DNA of 64,000 bases from Pseudomonadota bacterium (GTDB lineage: Bacteria > Pseudomonadota > Gammaproteobacteria > Ga0077536), in assembly GCA_018668255.1 (NCBI GenBank), contig JABISZ010000024.1, positions 30,388-94,387 on the forward strand. Reading direction: 5' to 3'. The notes under the pieces were generated by a model that worked only from the letters and a program-made list of their open reading frames with translations, searched no databases and was not told the DNA's origin. The position numbers and the translations under genes were made by a program. Numbering within the stretch: position 1 is the first letter of the stretch; every line of letters begins with the position of its first letter. Below, piece after piece: positions 63,115 through 64,000 of this stretch.

Positions 63115-64000
63115 TCAACCATTAATAATACCTTTTTTGACTAGTACATTAATGTCTTTTTGAGACACCTGTAGTTCTTCTGAGAGAATATTGTGAGAGT
63201 GTTGCCCCAATGTAGCGACTTCCTTTCTGATTTCCGCCTGGGTTTCTGAGAAAATAAAAGGACTATTTACTACAGTCAAAGGGCCTGATTCATCTATGAC
63301 TTCGGTTAGCATGTTCCTATAGATAAGCTGGGCATCGTTAACTACATCAGAAAGACTGTTATAGGGTGCGCAAGGCACGCGTGCTTTTTCAAAGGCGGCT
63401 AATACTTCTTCAGTGGAACGGTTTGATGCCCATTGTTCTGTAAAGTCTAGCAATTGATTGTAATTATCAAGGCGCGCCCTATCCGATGAGAAACGCTTGT
63501 CGTTTATGAGCTGTGGCATCTGGATACATTCAATTAGGTTTTTGAAGTGTCGTTGGCTCAAGGGCATAACCACTATATAGCCATCATTAGTCTTTAACGG
63601 ACCGTAACGCCTGTCTATCGGATCTGAGTGGAAAGCCGTTTGAAAATCTCGGTTCATGGTGCTGAGTAAGCTATCCGCCATAGCTATATCGATATACTGG
63701 CCGATATTTTTCCTCTCCCGATAATAAAGTGCTGCCATTATTGCGCCAAATGCCTGAACGGCCGCTGTCGTATCTCCCACCGGCAATCCCATGTTTAATG
63801 GCTTGCTCATATCGTTTTGAGCTGCAAGTGTTACTGAATCGAATCCTGTCATTGCCTGGACTATAGGCGCATATGCCGGTCTGTGCGCACCAGGGCCTTG
63901 CTGTCCATAGCCAGAAATACTACACATAATGATGTTAGGGTTGATTTTGCGGAGTGTTTCATAGCTTAAGCCTAGTTTATCCATCACGCCTGGGCTGAAG
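63115..64000 (-). CDS. Family III CoA-transferase (CaiB/BaiF), N-terminus cut by the window end
   Basis: Transfers CoA between acids, or isomerises acyl-CoA in related racemases. Visible from the end of the window as FSPGVMDKLGLSYETLRKINPN, then SGYGQQGPGAHRPAYAPIVQAM and NIGQYIDIAMADSLLS, with LPVGDTTAAVQAFG. The open frame runs past 64000, so about 100-120 N-terminal residues including the usual catalytic region start are missing; GTG 63987 and ATG 63984 are internal. C-terminus complete. Confidence 0.9.
   Translation of the reverse strand, partial: FSPGVMDKLGLSYETLRKINPNIIMCSISGYGQQGPGAHRPAYAPIVQAMTGFDSVTLAAQNDMSKPLNMGLPVGDTTAAVQAFGAIMAALYYRERKNIGQYIDIAMADSLLSTMNRDFQTAFHSDPIDRRYGPLKTNDGYIVVMPLSQRHFKNLIECIQMPQLINDKRFSSDRARLDNYNQLLDFTEQWASNRSTEEVLAAFEKARVPCAPYNSLSDVVNDAQLIYRNMLTEVIDESGPLTVVNSPFIFSETQAEIRKEVATLGQHSHNILSEELQVSQKDINVLVKKGIING

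Noticed and set aside
62927..63163. Plus-strand 78-codon frame opposite the small membrane protein
   Set aside because: Lacks a good ribosome site and overlaps the CoA-transferase 3' end; the minus-strand frame is better supported.
1..64000. CRISPR arrays, insertion sequences, long direct repeats
   Set aside because: None were seen; the only long repeat is the tRNA-Arg pair.

Overview
The window looks like 64 kb of chromosome from a free-living gammaproteobacterium with modest, somewhat AT-rich base composition. This rests on conserved core blocks: glyA-nrdR-ribD-ribE-ribBX-ribH-nusB-thiL (1-6021) and tadA-pncC-recA-recX-alaS-lysC (15277-21775). Single core genes such as yheS, yhbY, yidD, dadA, queC and queE support it. 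I see no rRNA, CRISPR, transposase, integrase or phage gene. Three tRNA genes are present: Ser-GCU, Arg-ACG and Arg-UCG. Species cannot be fixed from the sequence alone.

Layout. 1-6021: one-carbon, riboflavin and thiamine cofactor genes, closely spaced on the + strand. 6070-9951: a two-gene aldolase pair (HpcH and RraA families), a HIT protein, and the glutathione-dependent formaldehyde oxidation pair frmA-fghA. 9992-15240: djlA-like co-chaperone, a methyltransferase, an acetoacetate-decarboxylase-like enzyme, a PPOX-fold protein, an MDR reductase and a GST. 15277-21775: tRNA editing, the recombination and translation core, and aspartokinase. 21823-27794: accessory enzymes (metallo-beta-lactamase-fold lipoprotein, ThDP decarboxylase with a divergent Lrp-type regulator, MetE-like protein, serine beta-lactamase-like hydrolase). 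tRNA-Ser lies at 27936. 28294-46530 is an accessory metabolic and surface block between tRNA-Ser and tRNA-Arg-ACG. It includes an amidohydrolase/thiolase-like/CMD cluster, DUF427, ybaK, two LLM flavin enzymes, a UreI/AmiS-like channel, a truncated haemoglobin, a glycan polymer and flippase pair, alcohol dehydrogenases and pxpA. 46919-48610: queC-queE flanked by two near-identical tRNA-Arg genes. 48722-55529: a single-chain biotin carboxylase and small housekeeping genes. 55889-64000: an HU protein, dadA, and a catabolic run (nitroreductase, SMP-30, MetE-like, ActP-like symporter with DUF485, SnoaL-like), then a CoA-transferase cut by the window edge.

Most interesting point: the carboxymuconolactone-decarboxylase (AhpD-like) gene at 33547-34089 has an in-frame TGA exactly where the second Cys of a CxxC redox motif is expected. 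It is followed by a perfect 7-bp hairpin with an AGTT loop 17 nt downstream, so it reads as a selenoprotein (CxxU) with a bacterial SECIS rather than as a broken gene. Other points are a probable non-ATG start for recX, loss of csrA from its usual place after lysC, an apparent tRNA-Arg duplication with anticodon change, catalytically degenerate SDR and thiolase-like enzymes, and an overlooked 51-residue membrane protein at 62899-63054.
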